A DNA stretch of 64,000 nucleotides. Source: Pontederia crassipes. Lineage: Eukaryota > Streptophyta > Magnoliopsida > Commelinales > Pontederiaceae. The translations under genes were made by a program, and so were the position numbers. Within the stretch, counting starts at the first letter, position 1. The number at the start of each line of letters is the position of its first letter. This document shows positions 35,101 through 49,966 of the stretch, in pieces. The stretch lies in NCBI GenBank assembly GCA_030549335.1, contig JAUKPH010000018.1, forward strand, positions 5,642,001 through 5,706,000. Reading direction: 5' to 3'. The notes under the pieces are model-generated. The model ran no database searches. It had not been told where the DNA came from and saw only the letters and a program-made list of their open reading frames with translations.

Positions 35101-38100
35101 TGATTGTAACGGTTCAACTTCGGTTTGAAATAGAGTTAAAGTTCTAAAGATCTATCACCTCTTAGGGCACCCAAAGGTTGTAATAAGTATCTATAACTTA
35201 TAGCTTTGCACCTTACTCTAAGTCTCTAATCCCCAAGAGCGTTATCTTTGATTGTAACGGTTCAACTTCGGTTTGAAATAGAGTTAAAGTTCTAAAGATC
35301 TATCTCCTCTTAGGACATCCAAAGGTTGTAATAAGTATCTATAACTTATAGCTTTGAACCCAACTCTAAGACTCCAATCCCCAAGAGCGTTATCTTTGAT
35401 TGTAACGGTTCAACTTCGGATTGAAATAGAATTAATGTTCTAAAGATCTATCACCTATTAGGACACCCAAAGGTTGTAATAAGTATCTATAACTTATAGC
35501 TTTGAACCTAACTCTAAGACTCTAATCCCCAAGTGCGTTATCTTTGATTGTAACGGTTCAACTTCAGATTGAAATAGAGTTAAAGTTCTAAAGATCTATC
35601 ACCTCTTAGGGCACCCAAAGGTTGTAATAAGTATCTATAACTTATAGCTTTGAACCCAACTCTAAGTCTCTAATCCCCAAGTGCGTTATCTTTGATTGTA
35701 ACGGTTCAACTTCGGTTTGAAATAGAGTTAAAGTTCTAAAGATCTATCACCTCTTAGGACACCCAAAGGTTGTAATAAGTATCTATAACTTATAGCTTTG
35801 AACCTAACTCTAAGACTCTAATCCCCAAGAGCGTTATCTTTGATTGTAACGGTTCAACTTCGGATTGAAATAGAGTTAAAGTTCTAAAGATCTATCACCT
35901 CTTAGGGCACCCAAAGGTTGTAATAAGTATCTATAACTTATAGCTTTGAACCCAACTCTAAGACTCTAATCCCCAAGAGCGTTATCTTTGATTGTAACGG
36001 TTCAACTTCGGTTTGAAATAGAGTTAAAGTTCTAAAGATCTATCACCACTTAGGGCACCCAAAGGTTGTAATAAGTATCTATAACTTATAGCTTTGCACC
36101 TTACTCTAAGACTCTAATCCCCAAGAGTGTTATCTTTGATTGTAACGGTTCAACTTCGGTTTGAAATAGAGTTAAAGTTCTAAAGATCTATCACCTCTTA
36201 GGGCACCCAAAGGTTGTAATAAGTATCTATAACTTATAGCTTTGCACCTTACTCTAAGTCTCTAATCCCCAAGAGCGTTATCTTTGATTGTAACGGTTCA
36301 ACTTCGGTTTGAAATCGAGTTAAAGTTCTAAAGATCTATCTCCTCTTAGGACATCCAAAGGTTGTAATAAGTATCTATAACTTATAGCTTTGAACCCAAC
36401 TCTAAGACTCCAATCCCCAAGAGCGTTATCTTTGATTGTAACGGTTCAACTTCGGATTGAAATAGAATTAAAGTTCTAAAGATCTATCACCTCTTAGGAC
36501 ACCCCAAGGGTGTAATAAGTATCTATAACTTATAGCTTTGAACCTCACTCTAAGACTCTAATCCCCAAGAGCGTTGTCTTTGATTCTAACGGTTCAACTT
36601 CGGTTTGAAATAGAGTTAACGTTCTAAAGATTTATCACCTCTTAGGGCACCCAAAGGTTGTAATAAGTATCTATAACTTATAGCTTTGAACCCAACTCTA
36701 AGTCTCTAATCCCCAAGAGCGTTATCTTTGATTGTAACGGTTCAACTTCGGATTGAAATAGAGTTAAAGTTCTAAAGATCTATCACCTCTTAGGACACCC
36801 AAAGGTTGTAATAAGTATCTATAACTTATAGCTTTGAACCTAACTCTAAGACTCTAATCCCCAAGAGCGTTATCTTTGATTGTAACGGTTCAACTTCGGA
36901 TTGAAATAGAGTTAAAGTTCTAAAGATCTATCACCTCTTAGGGCACCCAAAGGTTGTAATAAGTATCTATAACTTATAGCTTTGAACCCAACTCTAAGAC
37001 TCTAATCCCCAAGAGCGTTATCTTTGATTGTAACGGTTCAACTTCGGATTGAAATAGAGTTAAAGTTCTAAAGATCTATCACCTCTTAGGGCACCCAAAG
37101 GTTGTAATAAGTATCTATAACTTATAGCTTTGAACCCAACTCTAAGACTCCAATCCCCAAGAGCGTTATCTTTGATTGTAACGGTTCAACTTCGGATTGA
37201 AATAGAGTTAAAGTTCTAAAGATCTATCACCTCTTAGGACACCCAAAGGTTGTAATAAGTATCTATAACTTATAGCTTTGAACCTAACTCTAAGACTCTA
37301 ATCCCCAAGAGCGTTATCTTTGATTCTAACGGTTCAACTTCGGATTGAAATTGAGTTAAAGTTCTAAAGATCTATCACCTCTTAGGGCACCCAAAGGTTG
37401 TAATAAGTATCTATAACTTATAGCTTTGAACCCAACTCTAAGACTCTAATCCCCAAGAGCGTTATCTTTGATTGTAACGGTTCAACTTCGGTTTGAAATA
37501 GAGTTCAAGTTCTAAAGATCTATCACCTCTTAGGGCACCCAAAGGTTGTAATAAGTGTCTATAACTTTTAGCTTTGCTCCTTACTCTAAGACTCTAATCC
37601 CCAAGAGCGTTATCTTTGATTGTAACGGTTCAACTTCGGTTTGAAATAGAGTTATAGTTCTAAAGATCTATCACCTCTTAGGACACCCAAAGGTTGTAAT
37701 AAGTATCTATAACTTATAGCTTTGCACCATACTCTAAGACTCTAATCCCCAAGAGCGTTATCTTTGATTGTAACGGTTCAACTTCGGTTTGAAATAGAGT
37801 TAAAGTTCTAAAGATCTATCACCTCTTAGGACACCCAAAGGTTGTAATAAGTATCTATAACTTATAGCTTTGAACCTAACTCTAAGACTCTAATCCCCAA
37901 GAGCGTTATCTTTGATTGTAACGGTTCAACTTCGGATTGAAATAGAGTTAAAGTTCTAAAGATCTATCACCTCTTAGGGCACCCAAAGGTTGTAATAAGT
38001 ATCTATAACTTATAGCTTTGAACCCAACTCTAAGACTCTAATCCCCAAGAGCGTTATCTTTGATTGTAACGGTTCAACTTCGGTTTGAAATAGAGTTAAA

Positions 38101-38700
38101 GTTCTAAAGATCTATCACCACTTAGGGCACCCAAAGGTTGTAATAAGTATCTATAACTTATAGCTTTGCACCTTACTCTAAGACTCTAATCCCCAAGAGT
38201 GTTATCTTTGATTGTAACTGTTCAACTTCGGTTTGAAATAGAGTTAAAGTTCTAAAGATCTATCACCTCTTAGGGCACCCAAAGGTTGTAATAAGTATCT
38301 ATAACTTATAGCTTTGCACCTTACTCTAAGACTCTAATCCCCAAGAGTGTTATCTTTGATTGTAACGGTTCAACTTCGGTTTGAAATAGAGTTAAAGTTC
38401 TAAAGATCTATCACCTCTTAGGGCACCCAAAGGTTGTAATAAGTATCTATAACTTATAGCTTTGCACCTTGCTCTAAGTCTCTAATCCCCAAGAGCGTTA
38501 TCTTTGATTGTAACGGTTCAACTTCGGTTTGAAATAGAGTTAAAGTTCTAAAGATCTATCTCCTCTTAGGACATCCAAAGGTTGTAATAAGTATCTATAA
38601 CTTATAGCTTTGAACCCAACTCTAAGACTCCAATCCCCAAGAGCGTTATCTTTGATTGTAACGGTTCAACTTCGGATTGAAATAGAATTAATGTTCTAAA
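29151..38700. repeat. Satellite domain with a 22-monomer (3256-bp) higher-order repeat
   Basis: Several marks return every 3256 bp: AAGTGTCTATAAC at 31041, 34297 and 37553; CCCAAGGG (in ACCCCAAGGG) at 29991, 33247 and 36503; AATCGAG at 29801, 33057 and 36313. 3256 is exactly 22 times 148, so there are no net indels over nearly three units. The period breaks near 38.7 kb, where a single monomer with AATTAATG and CCTATTAGG is doubled (about 38690-38870). No gene is visible. Confidence 0.88.
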
Positions 38701-41700
38701 GATCTATCACCTATTAGGACACCCAAAGGTTGTAATAAGTATCTATAACTTATAGCTTTGAACCCAACTCTAAGACTCCAATCCCCAAGAGCGTTATCTT
38801 TGATTGTAACGGTTCAACTTCGGATTGAAATAGAATTAATGTTCTAAAGATCTATCACCTATTAGGACACCCAAAGGTTGTAATAAGTATCTATAACTTA
38901 TAGCTTTGAACCTAACTCTAAGACTCTAATCCCCAAGTGCGTTATCTTTGATTGTAACGGTTCAACTTCGGATTGAAATAGAGTTAAAGTTCTAAAGATC
39001 TATCACCTCTTAGGGCACCCAAAGGTTGTAATAAGTATCTATAACTTATAGCTTTGAACCCAACTCTAAGACTCTAATCCCCAAGAGCGTTATCTTTGAT
39101 TGTAACGGTTCAACTTCGGATTGAAATAGAGTTAAAGTTCTAAAGATCTATCACCTCTTAGGGCACCCAAAGGTTGTAATAAGTATCTATAACTTATAGC
39201 TTTGAACCTAACTCTAAGACTCTAATCCCCAAGAGCGTTATCTTTGATTGTAACGGTTCAACTTCGGATTGAAATAGAGTTAAAGTTCTAAAGATCTATC
39301 ACCTCTTAGGGCACCCAAAGGTTGTAATAAGTATCTATAACTTATAGCTTTGAACCCAACTCTAAGACTCTAATCCCCAAGAGCGTTATCTTTGATTGTA
39401 ACGGTTCAACTTCGGATTGAAATAGAGTTAAAGTTCTAAAGATCTATCACCTCTTAGGACACCCAAAGGTTGTAATAAGTATCTATAACTTATAGCTTTG
39501 AACCTAACTCTAAGACTCTAATCCCCAAGAGCGTTATCTTTGATTCTAAAGGTTCAACTTCGGATTGAAATAGAGTTAAAGTTCTAAAGATCTATCACCT
39601 CTTAGGGCACCCAAAGGTTGTAATAAGTATCTATAACTTATAGCTTTGAACCCAACTCTAAGACTCTAATCCCCAAGAGCGTTATCTTTGATTGTAACGG
39701 TTCAACTTCGGTTTGAAATAGAGTTCAAGTTCTAAAGATCTATCACCTCTTAGGGCACCCAAAGGTTGTAATAAGTGTCTATAACTTTTAGCTTTGCTCC
39801 TTACTCTAAGACTCTAATCCCCAAGAGCGTTATCTTTGATTGTAACGGTTCAACTTCGGTTTGAAATAGAGTTATAGTTCTAAAGATCTATCACCTCTTA
39901 GGACACCCAAAGGTTGTAATAAGTATCTATAACTTATAGCTTTGCACCATACTCTAAGACTCTAATCCCCAAGAGCGTTATCTTTGATTGTAACGGTTCA
40001 ACTTCGGTTTGAAATAGAGTTAAAGGTCTAAAGATCTATCTCCTCTTAGGACACCCAAAGGTTGTAATAAGTATCTATAACTTTTAGCTTTGAACCCAAC
40101 TCTAAGTCTCTAATCCCCAAGTGCGTTATCTTTGATTGTAACGGTTCAACTTCGGTTTGAAATAGAGTTAAAGTTATAAAGATCTATCACCTCTTAGGAC
40201 ACCCAAAGGTTGTAATAAGTATCTATAACTTATAGCTTTGAACCTAACTCTAAGACTCTAATCCCCAAGAGCGTTATCTTTGATTGTAACGGTTCAACTT
40301 CGGATTGAAATAGAGTTAAAGTTCTAAAGATCTATCACCTCTTAGGGCACCCAAAGGTTGTAATAAGTATCTATAACTTATAGCTTTGAACCCAACTCTA
40401 AGACTCTAATCCCCAATAGCGTTATCTTTGATTGTAACGGTTCAACTTCGGTTTGAAATAGAGTTAAAGTTCTAAAGATCTATCACCACTTAGGGCACCC
40501 AAAGGTTGTAATAAGTATCTATAACTTATAGCTTTGCACCTTACTCTAAGACTCTAATCCCCAAGAGTGTTATCTTTGATTGTAACGGTTCAACTTCGGT
40601 TTGAAGTAGAGTTAAAGTTCTAAAGATCTATCACCTCTTAGGGCACCCAAAGGTTGTAATAAGTATCTATAACTTATAGCTTTGCACCTTACTCTAAGTC
40701 TCTAATCCCCAAGAGCGTTATCTTTGATTGTAACGGTTCAACTTCGGTTTGAAATAGAGTTAAAGTTCTAAAGATCTATCTCCTCTTAGGACATCTAAAG
40801 GTTGTAATAAGTATCTATAACTTATAGCTTTGAACCCAACTCTAAGACTCCAATCCCCAAGAGCGTTATCTTTGATTGTAACGGTTCAACTTCGGATTGA
40901 AATAGAATTAAAGTTCTAAAGATCTATCACCTCTTAGGACACCCCAAGGGTGTAATAAGTATCTATAACTTATAGCTTTGAACCTCACTCTAAGACTCTA
41001 ATCCCCAAGAGCGTTATCTTTGATTCTAACGGTTCAACTTCGGTTTGAAATAGAGTTAACGTTCTAAAGATTTATCACCTCTTAGGGCACCCAAAGGTTG
41101 TAATAAGTATCTATAACTTATAGCTTTGAACCCAACTCTAAGTCTCTAATCCCCAAGAGCGTTATCTTTGATTGTAACGGTTCAACTTCGGATTGAAATA
41201 GAGTTAAAGTTCTAAAGATCTATCACCTCTTAGGACACCCAAAGGTTGTAATAAGTATCTATAACTTATAGCTTTGAACCCAACTCTAAGACTGTAATCC
41301 CCAAGAGCGTTATCTTTGATTGTAACGGTTCAACTTCGGATTGAAATAGAGTTAAAGTTCTAAAGATCTATCACCTCTTAGGGCACCCAAAGGTTGTAAT
41401 AAGTATCTATAACTTATAGCTTTGAACCCAACTCTAAGACTCTAATCCCCAAGAGCGTTATCTTTGATTGTAACGGTTCAACTTCGGATTGAAATAGAGT
41501 TAAAGTTCTAAAGATCTATCACCTCTTAGGGCACCCAAAGGTTGTAATAAGTATCTATAACTTATAGCTTTGAACCCAACTCTAAGACTCTAATCCCCAA
41601 GAGCGTTATCTTTGATTGTAACGGTTCAACTTCGGATTGAAATAGAGTTAAAGTTCTAAAGATCTATCACCTCTTAGGGCACCCAAAGGTTGTAATAAGT

Positions 41701-41725
41701 ATCTATAACTTATAGCTTTGAACCC
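33586..41725. repeat. 8140-bp (55-monomer) tandem segment, copy 1
   Basis: Rare private variants here all reappear 8140 bp downstream: GTTGCAATAA at 34141 and 42281, ACTTCAGATT at 35561 and 43701, GTAACTG near 38213 and 46353, TTGAAGTAGAG near 40602 and 48742, AAGTTATAAAG near 40173 and 48313, ACTGTAATCC near 41292 and 49432. 8140 is 55 times 148. The first mismatch to the left at this offset is base 33585. The segment overlaps the end of the 3256-bp domain, so it is a larger and probably later layer of amplification. Confidence 0.9.
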
Positions 41726-44700
41726 AACTCTAAGACTCTAATCCCCAAGAGCGTTATCTTTGATTGTAACGGTTCAACTTCGGATTGAAATAGAGTTAAA
41801 GTTCTAAAGATCTATCACCTCTTAGGGCACCCAAAGGTTGTAATAAGTATCTATAACTTATAGCTTTGAACCCAACTCTAAGACTCTAATCCCCAAGAGC
41901 GTTATCTTTGATTGTAACGGTTCAACTTCGGATTGAAATAGAGTTAAAGTTCTAAAGATCTATCACCTCTTAGGGCACCCAAAGGTTGTAATAAGTATCT
42001 ATAACTTATAGCTTTGAACCCAACTCTAAGACTCTAATCCCCAAGAGCGTTATCTTTGATTGTAACGGTTCAACTTCGGATTGAAATAGAGTTAAAGTTC
42101 TAAAGATCTATCACCTCTTAGGACACCCAAAGGTTGTAATAAGTATCTATAACTTATAGCTTTGAACCTAACTCTAAGACTCTAATCCCCAAGAGCGTTA
42201 TCTTTGATTCTAACGGTTCAACTTCGGATTGAAATTGAGTTAAAGTTCTAAAGATCTATCACCTCTTAGGGCACCCAAAGGTTGCAATAAGTATCTATAA
42301 CTTATAGCTTTGAACCCAACTCTAAGACTCTAATCCCCAAGAGCGTTATCTTTGATTGTAACGGTTCAACTTCGGTTTGAAATAGAGTTCAAGTTCTAAA
42401 GATCTATCACCTCTTAGGGCACCCAAAGGTTGTAATAAGTGTCTATAACTTTTAGCTTTGCTCCTTACTCTAAGACTCTAATCCCCAAGAGCGTTATCTT
42501 TGATTGTAACGGTTCAACTTCGGTTTGAAATAGAGTTATAGTTCTAAAGATCTATCACCTCTTAGGACACCCAAAGGTTGTAATAAGTATGTATAACTTA
42601 TAGCTTTGCACCATACTCTAAGACTCTAATCCCCAAGAGCGTTATCTTTGATTGTAATGGTTCAACTTCGGTTTGAAATAGAGTTAAAGTTCTAAAGATC
42701 TATCACCTCTTAGGACACCCAAAGGTTGTAATAAGTATCTATAACTTATAGCTTTGAACCTAACTCTAAGACTCTAATCCCCAAGAGCGTTATCTTTGAT
42801 TGTAACGGTTCAACTTCGGATTGAAATAGAGTTAAAGTTCTAAAGATCTATCACCTCTTAGGGCACCCAAAGGTTGTAATAAGTATCTATAACTTATAGC
42901 TTTGAACCCAACTCTAAGACTCTAATCCCCAAGAGCGTTATCTTTGATTGTAACGGTTCAACTTCGGTTTGAAATAGAGTTAAAGTTCTAAAGATCTATC
43001 ACCACTTAGGGCACCCAAAGGTTGTAATAAGTATCTATAACTTATAGCTTTGCACCTTACTCTAAGACTCTAATCCCCAAGAGTGTTATCTTTGATTGTA
43101 ACGGTTCAACTTCGGTTTGAAATAGAGTTAAAGTTCTAAAGATCTATCACCTCTTAGGGCACCCAAAGGTTGTAATAAGTATCTATAACTTATAGCTTTG
43201 CACCTTACTCTAAGACTCTAATCCCCAAGAGTGTTATCTTTGATTGTAACGGTTCAACTTCGGTTTGAAATAGAGTTAAAGTTCTAAAGATCTATCACCT
43301 CTTAGGGCACCCAAAGGTTGTAATAAGTATCTATAACTTATAGCTTTGCACCTTACTCTAAGTCTCTAATCCCCAAGAGCGTTATCTTTGATTGTAACGT
43401 TTCAACTTCGGTTTGAAATAGAGTTAAAGTTCTAAAGATCTATCTCCTCTTAGGACATCCAAAGGTTGTAATAAGTATCTATAACTTATAGCTTTGAACC
43501 CAACTCTAAGACTCCAATCCCCAAGAGCGTTATCTTTGATTGTAACGGTTCAACTTCGGATTGAAATAGAATTAATGTTCTAAAGATCTATCACCTATTA
43601 GGACACCCAAAGGTTGTAATAAGTATCTATAACTTATAGCTTTGAACCTAACTCTAAGACTCTAATCCCCAAGTGCGTTATCTTTGATTGTAACGGTTCA
43701 ACTTCAGATTGAAATAGAGTTAAAGTTCTAAAGATCTATCACCTCTTAGGGCACCCAAAGGTTGTAATAAGTATCTATAACTTATAGCTTTGAACCCAAC
43801 TCTAAGTCTCTAATCCCCAAGTGCGTTATCTTTGATTGTAACGGTTCAACTTCGGTTTGAAATAGAGTTAAAGTTCTAAAGATCTATCACCTCTTAGGAC
43901 ACCCAAAGGTTGTAATAAGTATCTATAACTTATAGCTTTGAACCTAACTCTAAGACTCTAATCCCCAAGAGCGTTATCTTTGATTGTAACGGTTCAACTT
44001 CGGATTGAAATAGAGTTAAAGTTCTAAAGATCTATCACCTCTTAGGGCACCCAAAGGTTGTAATAAGTATCTATAACTTATAGCTTTGAACCCAACTCTA
44101 AGACTCTAATCCCCAAGAGCGTTATCTTTGATTGTAACGGTTCAACTTCGGTTTGAAATAGAGTTAAAGTTCTAAAGATCTATCACCACTTAGGGCACCC
44201 AAAGGTTGTAATAAGTATCTATAACTTATAGCTTTGCACCTTACTCTAAGACTCTAATCCCCAAGAGTGTTATCTTTGATTGTAACGGTTCAACTTCGGT
44301 TTGAAATAGAGTTAAAGTTCTAAAGATCTATCACCTCTTAGGGCACCCAAAGGTTGTAATAAGTATCTATAACTTATAGCTTTGCACCTTACTCTAAGTC
44401 TCTAATCCCCAAGAGCGTTATCTTTGATTGTAACGGTTCAACTTCGGTTTGAAATCGAGTTAAAGTTCTAAAGATCTATCTCCTCTTAGGACATCCAAAG
44501 GTTGTAATAAGTATCTATAACTTATAGCTTTGAACCCAACTCTAAGACTCCAATCCCCAAGAGCGTTATCTTTGATTGTAACGGTTCAACTTCGGATTGA
44601 AATAGAATTAAAGTTCTAAAGATCTATCACCTCTTAGGACACCCCAAGGGTGTAATAAGTATCTATAACTTATAGCTTTGAACCTCACTCTAAGACTCTA

Positions 44701-47700
44701 ATCCCCAAGAGCGTTATCTTTGATTCTAACGGTTCAACTTCGGTTTGAAATAGAGTTAACGTTCTAAAGATTTATCACCTCTTAGGGCACCCAAAGGTTG
44801 TAATAAGTATCTATAACTTATAGCTTTGAACCCAACTCTAAGTCTCTAATCCCCAAGAGCGTTATCTTTGATTGTAACGGTTCAACTTCGGATTGAAATA
44901 GAGTTAAAGTTCTAAAGATCTATCACCTCTTAGGACACCCAAAGGTTGTAATAAGTATCTATAACTTATAGCTTTGAACCTAACTCTAAGACTCTAATCC
45001 CCAAGAGCGTTATCTTTGATTGTAACGGTTCAACTTCGGATTGAAATAGAGTTAAAGTTCTAAAGATCTATCACCTCTTAGGGCACCCAAAGGTTGTAAT
45101 AAGTATCTATAACTTATAGCTTTGAACCCAACTCTAAGACTCTAATCCCCAAGAGCGTTATCTTTGATTGTAACGGTTCAACTTCGGATTGAAATAGAGT
45201 TAAAGTTCTAAAGATCTATCACCTCTTAGGGCACCCAAAGGTTGTAATAAGTATCTATAACTTATAGCTTTGAACCCAACTCTAAGACTCCAATCCCCAA
45301 GAGCGTTATCTTTGATTGTAACGGTTCAACTTCGGATTGAAATAGAGTTAAAGTTCTAAAGATCTATCACCTCTTAGGACACCCAAAGGTTGTAATAAGT
45401 ATCTATAACTTATAGCTTTGAACCTAACTCTAAGACTCTAATCCCCAAGAGCGTTATCTTTGATTCTAACGGTTCAACTTCGGATTGAAATTGAGTTAAA
45501 GTTCTAAAGATCTATCACCTCTTAGGGCACCCAAAGGTTGTAATAAGTATCTATAACTTATAGCTTTGAACCCAACTCTAAGACTCTAATCCCCAAGAGC
45601 GTTATCTTTGATTGTAACGGTTCAACTTCGGTTTGAAATAGAGTTCAAGTTCTAAAGATCTATCACCTCTTAGGGCACCCAAAGGTTGTAATAAGTGTCT
45701 ATAACTTTTAGCTTTGCTCCTTACTCTAAGACTCTAATCCCCAAGAGCGTTATCTTTGATTGTAACGGTTCAACTTCGGTTTGAAATAGAGTTATAGTTC
45801 TAAAGATCTATCACCTCTTAGGACACCCAAAGGTTGTAATAAGTATCTATAACTTATAGCTTTGCACCATACTCTAAGACTCTAATCCCCAAGAGCGTTA
45901 TCTTTGATTGTAACGGTTCAACTTCGGTTTGAAATAGAGTTAAAGTTCTAAAGATCTATCACCTCTTAGGACACCCAAAGGTTGTAATAAGTATCTATAA
46001 CTTATAGCTTTGAACCTAACTCTAAGACTCTAATCCCCAAGAGCGTTATCTTTGATTGTAACGGTTCAACTTCGGATTGAAATAGAGTTAAAGTTCTAAA
46101 GATCTATCACCTCTTAGGGCACCCAAAGGTTGTAATAAGTATCTATAACTTATAGCTTTGAACCCAACTCTAAGACTCTAATCCCCAAGAGCGTTATCTT
46201 TGATTGTAACGGTTCAACTTCGGTTTGAAATAGAGTTAAAGTTCTAAAGATCTATCACCACTTAGGGCACCCAAAGGTTGTAATAAGTATCTATAACTTA
46301 TAGCTTTGCACCTTACTCTAAGACTCTAATCCCCAAGAGTGTTATCTTTGATTGTAACTGTTCAACTTCGGTTTGAAATAGAGTTAAAGTTCTAAAGATC
46401 TATCACCTCTTAGGGCACCCAAAGGTTGTAATAAGTATCTATAACTTATAGCTTTGCACCTTACTCTAAGACTCTAATCCCCAAGAGTGTTATCTTTGAT
46501 TGTAACGGTTCAACTTCGGTTTGAAATAGAGTTAAAGTTCTAAAGATCTATCACCTCTTAGGGCACCCAAAGGTTGTAATAAGTATCTATAACTTATAGC
46601 TTTGCACCTTGCTCTAAGTCTCTAATCCCCAAGAGCGTTATCTTTGATTGTAACGGTTCAACTTCGGTTTGAAATAGAGTTAAAGTTCTAAAGATCTATC
46701 TCCTCTTAGGACATCCAAAGGTTGTAATAAGTATCTATAACTTATAGCTTTGAACCCAACTCTAAGACTCCAATCCCCAAGAGCGTTATCTTTGATTGTA
46801 ACGGTTCAACTTCGGATTGAAATAGAATTAATGTTCTAAAGATCTATCACCTATTAGGACACCCAAAGGTTGTAATAAGTATCTATAACTTATAGCTTTG
46901 AACCCAACTCTAAGACTCCAATCCCCAAGAGCGTTATCTTTGATTGTAACGGTTCAACTTCGGATTGAAATAGAATTAATGTTCTAAAGATCTATCACCT
47001 ATTAGGACACCCAAAGGTTGTAATAAGTATCTATAACTTATAGCTTTGAACCTAACTCTAAGACTCTAATCCCCAAGTGCGTTATCTTTGATTGTAACGG
47101 TTCAACTTCGGATTGAAATAGAGTTAAAGTTCTAAAGATCTATCACCTCTTAGGGCACCCAAAGGTTGTAATAAGTATCTATAACTTATAGCTTTGAACC
47201 CAACTCTAAGACTCTAATCCCCAAGAGCGTTATCTTTGATTGTAACGGTTCAACTTCGGATTGAAATAGAGTTAAAGTTCTAAAGATCTATCACCTCTTA
47301 GGGCACCCAAAGGTTGTAATAAGTATCTATAACTTATAGCTTTGAACCTAACTCTAAGACTCTAATCCCCAAGAGCGTTATCTTTGATTGTAACGGTTCA
47401 ACTTCGGATTGAAATAGAGTTAAAGTTCTAAAGATCTATCACCTCTTAGGGCACCCAAAGGTTGTAATAAGTATCTATAACTTATAGCTTTGAACCCAAC
47501 TCTAAGACTCTAATCCCCAAGAGCGTTATCTTTGATTGTAACGGTTCAACTTCGGATTGAAATAGAGTTAAAGTTCTAAAGATCTATCACCTCTTAGGAC
47601 ACCCAAAGGTTGTAATAAGTATCTATAACTTATAGCTTTGAACCTAACTCTAAGACTCTAATCCCCAAGAGCGTTATCTTTGATTCTAAAGGTTCAACTT

Positions 47701-49865
47701 CGGATTGAAATAGAGTTAAAGTTCTAAAGATCTATCACCTCTTAGGGCACCCAAAGGTTGTAATAAGTATCTATAACTTATAGCTTTGAACCCAACTCTA
47801 AGACTCTAATCCCCAAGAGCGTTATCTTTGATTGTAACGGTTCAACTTCGGTTTGAAATAGAGTTCAAGTTCTAAAGATCTATCACCTCTTAGGGCACCC
47901 AAAGGTTGTAATAAGTGTCTATAACTTTTAGCTTTGCTCCTTACTCTAAGACTCTAATCCCCAAGAGCGTTATCTTTGATTGTAACGGTTCAACTTCGGT
48001 TTGAAATAGAGTTATAGTTCTAAAGATCTATCACCTCTTAGGACACCCAAAGGTTGTAATAAGTATCTATAACTTATAGCTTTGCACCATACTCTAAGAC
48101 TCTAATCCCCAAGAGCGTTATCTTTGATTGTAACGGTTCAACTTCGGTTTGAAATAGAGTTAAAGGTCTAAAGATCTATCTCCTCTTAGGACACCCAAAG
48201 GTTGTAATAAGTATCTATAACTTTTAGCTTTGAACCCAACTCTAAGTCTCTAATCCCCAAGTGCGTTATCTTTGATTGTAACGGTTCAACTTCGGTTTGA
48301 AATAGAGTTAAAGTTATAAAGATCTATCACCTCTTAGGACACCCAAAGGTTGTAATAAGTATCTATAACTTATAGCTTTGAACCTAACTCTAAGACTCTA
48401 ATCCCCAAGAGCGTTATCTTTGATTGTAACGGTTCAACTTCGGATTGAAATAGAGTTAAAGTTCTAAAGATCTATCACCTCTTAGGGCACCCAAAGGTTG
48501 TAATAAGTATCTATAACTTATAGCTTTGAACCCAACTCTAAGACTCTAATCCCCAATAGCGTTATCTTTGATTGTAACGGTTCAACTTCGGTTTGAAATA
48601 GAGTTAAAGTTCTAAAGATCTATCACCACTTAGGGCACCCAAAGGTTGTAATAAGTATCTATAACTTATAGCTTTGCACCTTACTCTAAGACTCTAATCC
48701 CCAAGAGTGTTATCTTTGATTGTAACGGTTCAACTTCGGTTTGAAGTAGAGTTAAAGTTCTAAAGATCTATCACCTCTTAGGGCACCCAAAGGTTGTAAT
48801 AAGTATCTATAACTTATAGCTTTGCACCTTACTCTAAGTCTCTAATCCCCAAGAGCGTTATCTTTGATTGTAACGGTTCAACTTCGGTTTGAAATAGAGT
48901 TAAAGTTCTAAAGATCTATCTCCTCTTAGGACATCTAAAGGTTGTAATAAGTATCTATAACTTATAGCTTTGAACCCAACTCTAAGACTCCAATCCCCAA
49001 GAGCGTTATCTTTGATTGTAACGGTTCAACTTCGGATTGAAATAGAATTAAAGTTCTAAAGATCTATCACCTCTTAGGACACCCCAAGGGTGTAATAAGT
49101 ATCTATAACTTATAGCTTTGAACCTCACTCTAAGACTCTAATCCCCAAGAGCGTTATCTTTGATTCTAACGGTTCAACTTCGGTTTGAAATAGAGTTAAC
49201 GTTCTAAAGATTTATCACCTCTTAGGGCACCCAAAGGTTGTAATAAGTATCTATAACTTATAGCTTTGAACCCAACTCTAAGTCTCTAATCCCCAAGAGC
49301 GTTATCTTTGATTGTAACGGTTCAACTTCGGATTGAAATAGAGTTAAAGTTCTAAAGATCTATCACCTCTTAGGACACCCAAAGGTTGTAATAAGTATCT
49401 ATAACTTATAGCTTTGAACCCAACTCTAAGACTGTAATCCCCAAGAGCGTTATCTTTGATTGTAACGGTTCAACTTCGGATTGAAATAGAGTTAAAGTTC
49501 TAAAGATCTATCACCTCTTAGGGCACCCAAAGGTTGTAATAAGTATCTATAACTTATAGCTTTGAACCCAACTCTAAGACTCTAATCCCCAAGAGCGTTA
49601 TCTTTGATTGTAACGGTTCAACTTCGGATTGAAATAGAGTTAAAGTTCTAAAGATCTATCACCTCTTAGGGCACCCAAAGGTTGTAATAAGTATCTATAA
49701 CTTATAGCTTTGAACCCAACTCTAAGACTCTAATCCCCAAGAGCGTTATCTTTGATTGTAACGGTTCAACTTCGGATTGAAATAGAGTTAAAGTTCTAAA
49801 GATCTATCACCTCTTAGGGCACCCAAAGGTTGTAATAAGTATCTATAACTTATAGCTTTGAACCC
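41726..49865. repeat. 8140-bp (55-monomer) tandem segment, copy 2
   Basis: Directly follows copy 1; the match continues about 100 bp beyond one unit, to 49966. I noticed only two base differences from copy 1: G at 36576 against A at 44716, and G at 35260 against T at 43400. My reading was not exhaustive, but the copies appear more than 99.9% identical, with no indel. Either the duplication is very recent or the copies are kept uniform by exchange. No gene is visible. Confidence 0.9.
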
Positions 49866-49966
49866 AACTCTAAGACTCTAATCCCCAAGAGCGTTATCTT
49901 TGATTGTAACGGTTCAACTTCGGATTGAAATAGAGTTAAAGTTCTAAAGATCTATCACCTCTTAGG

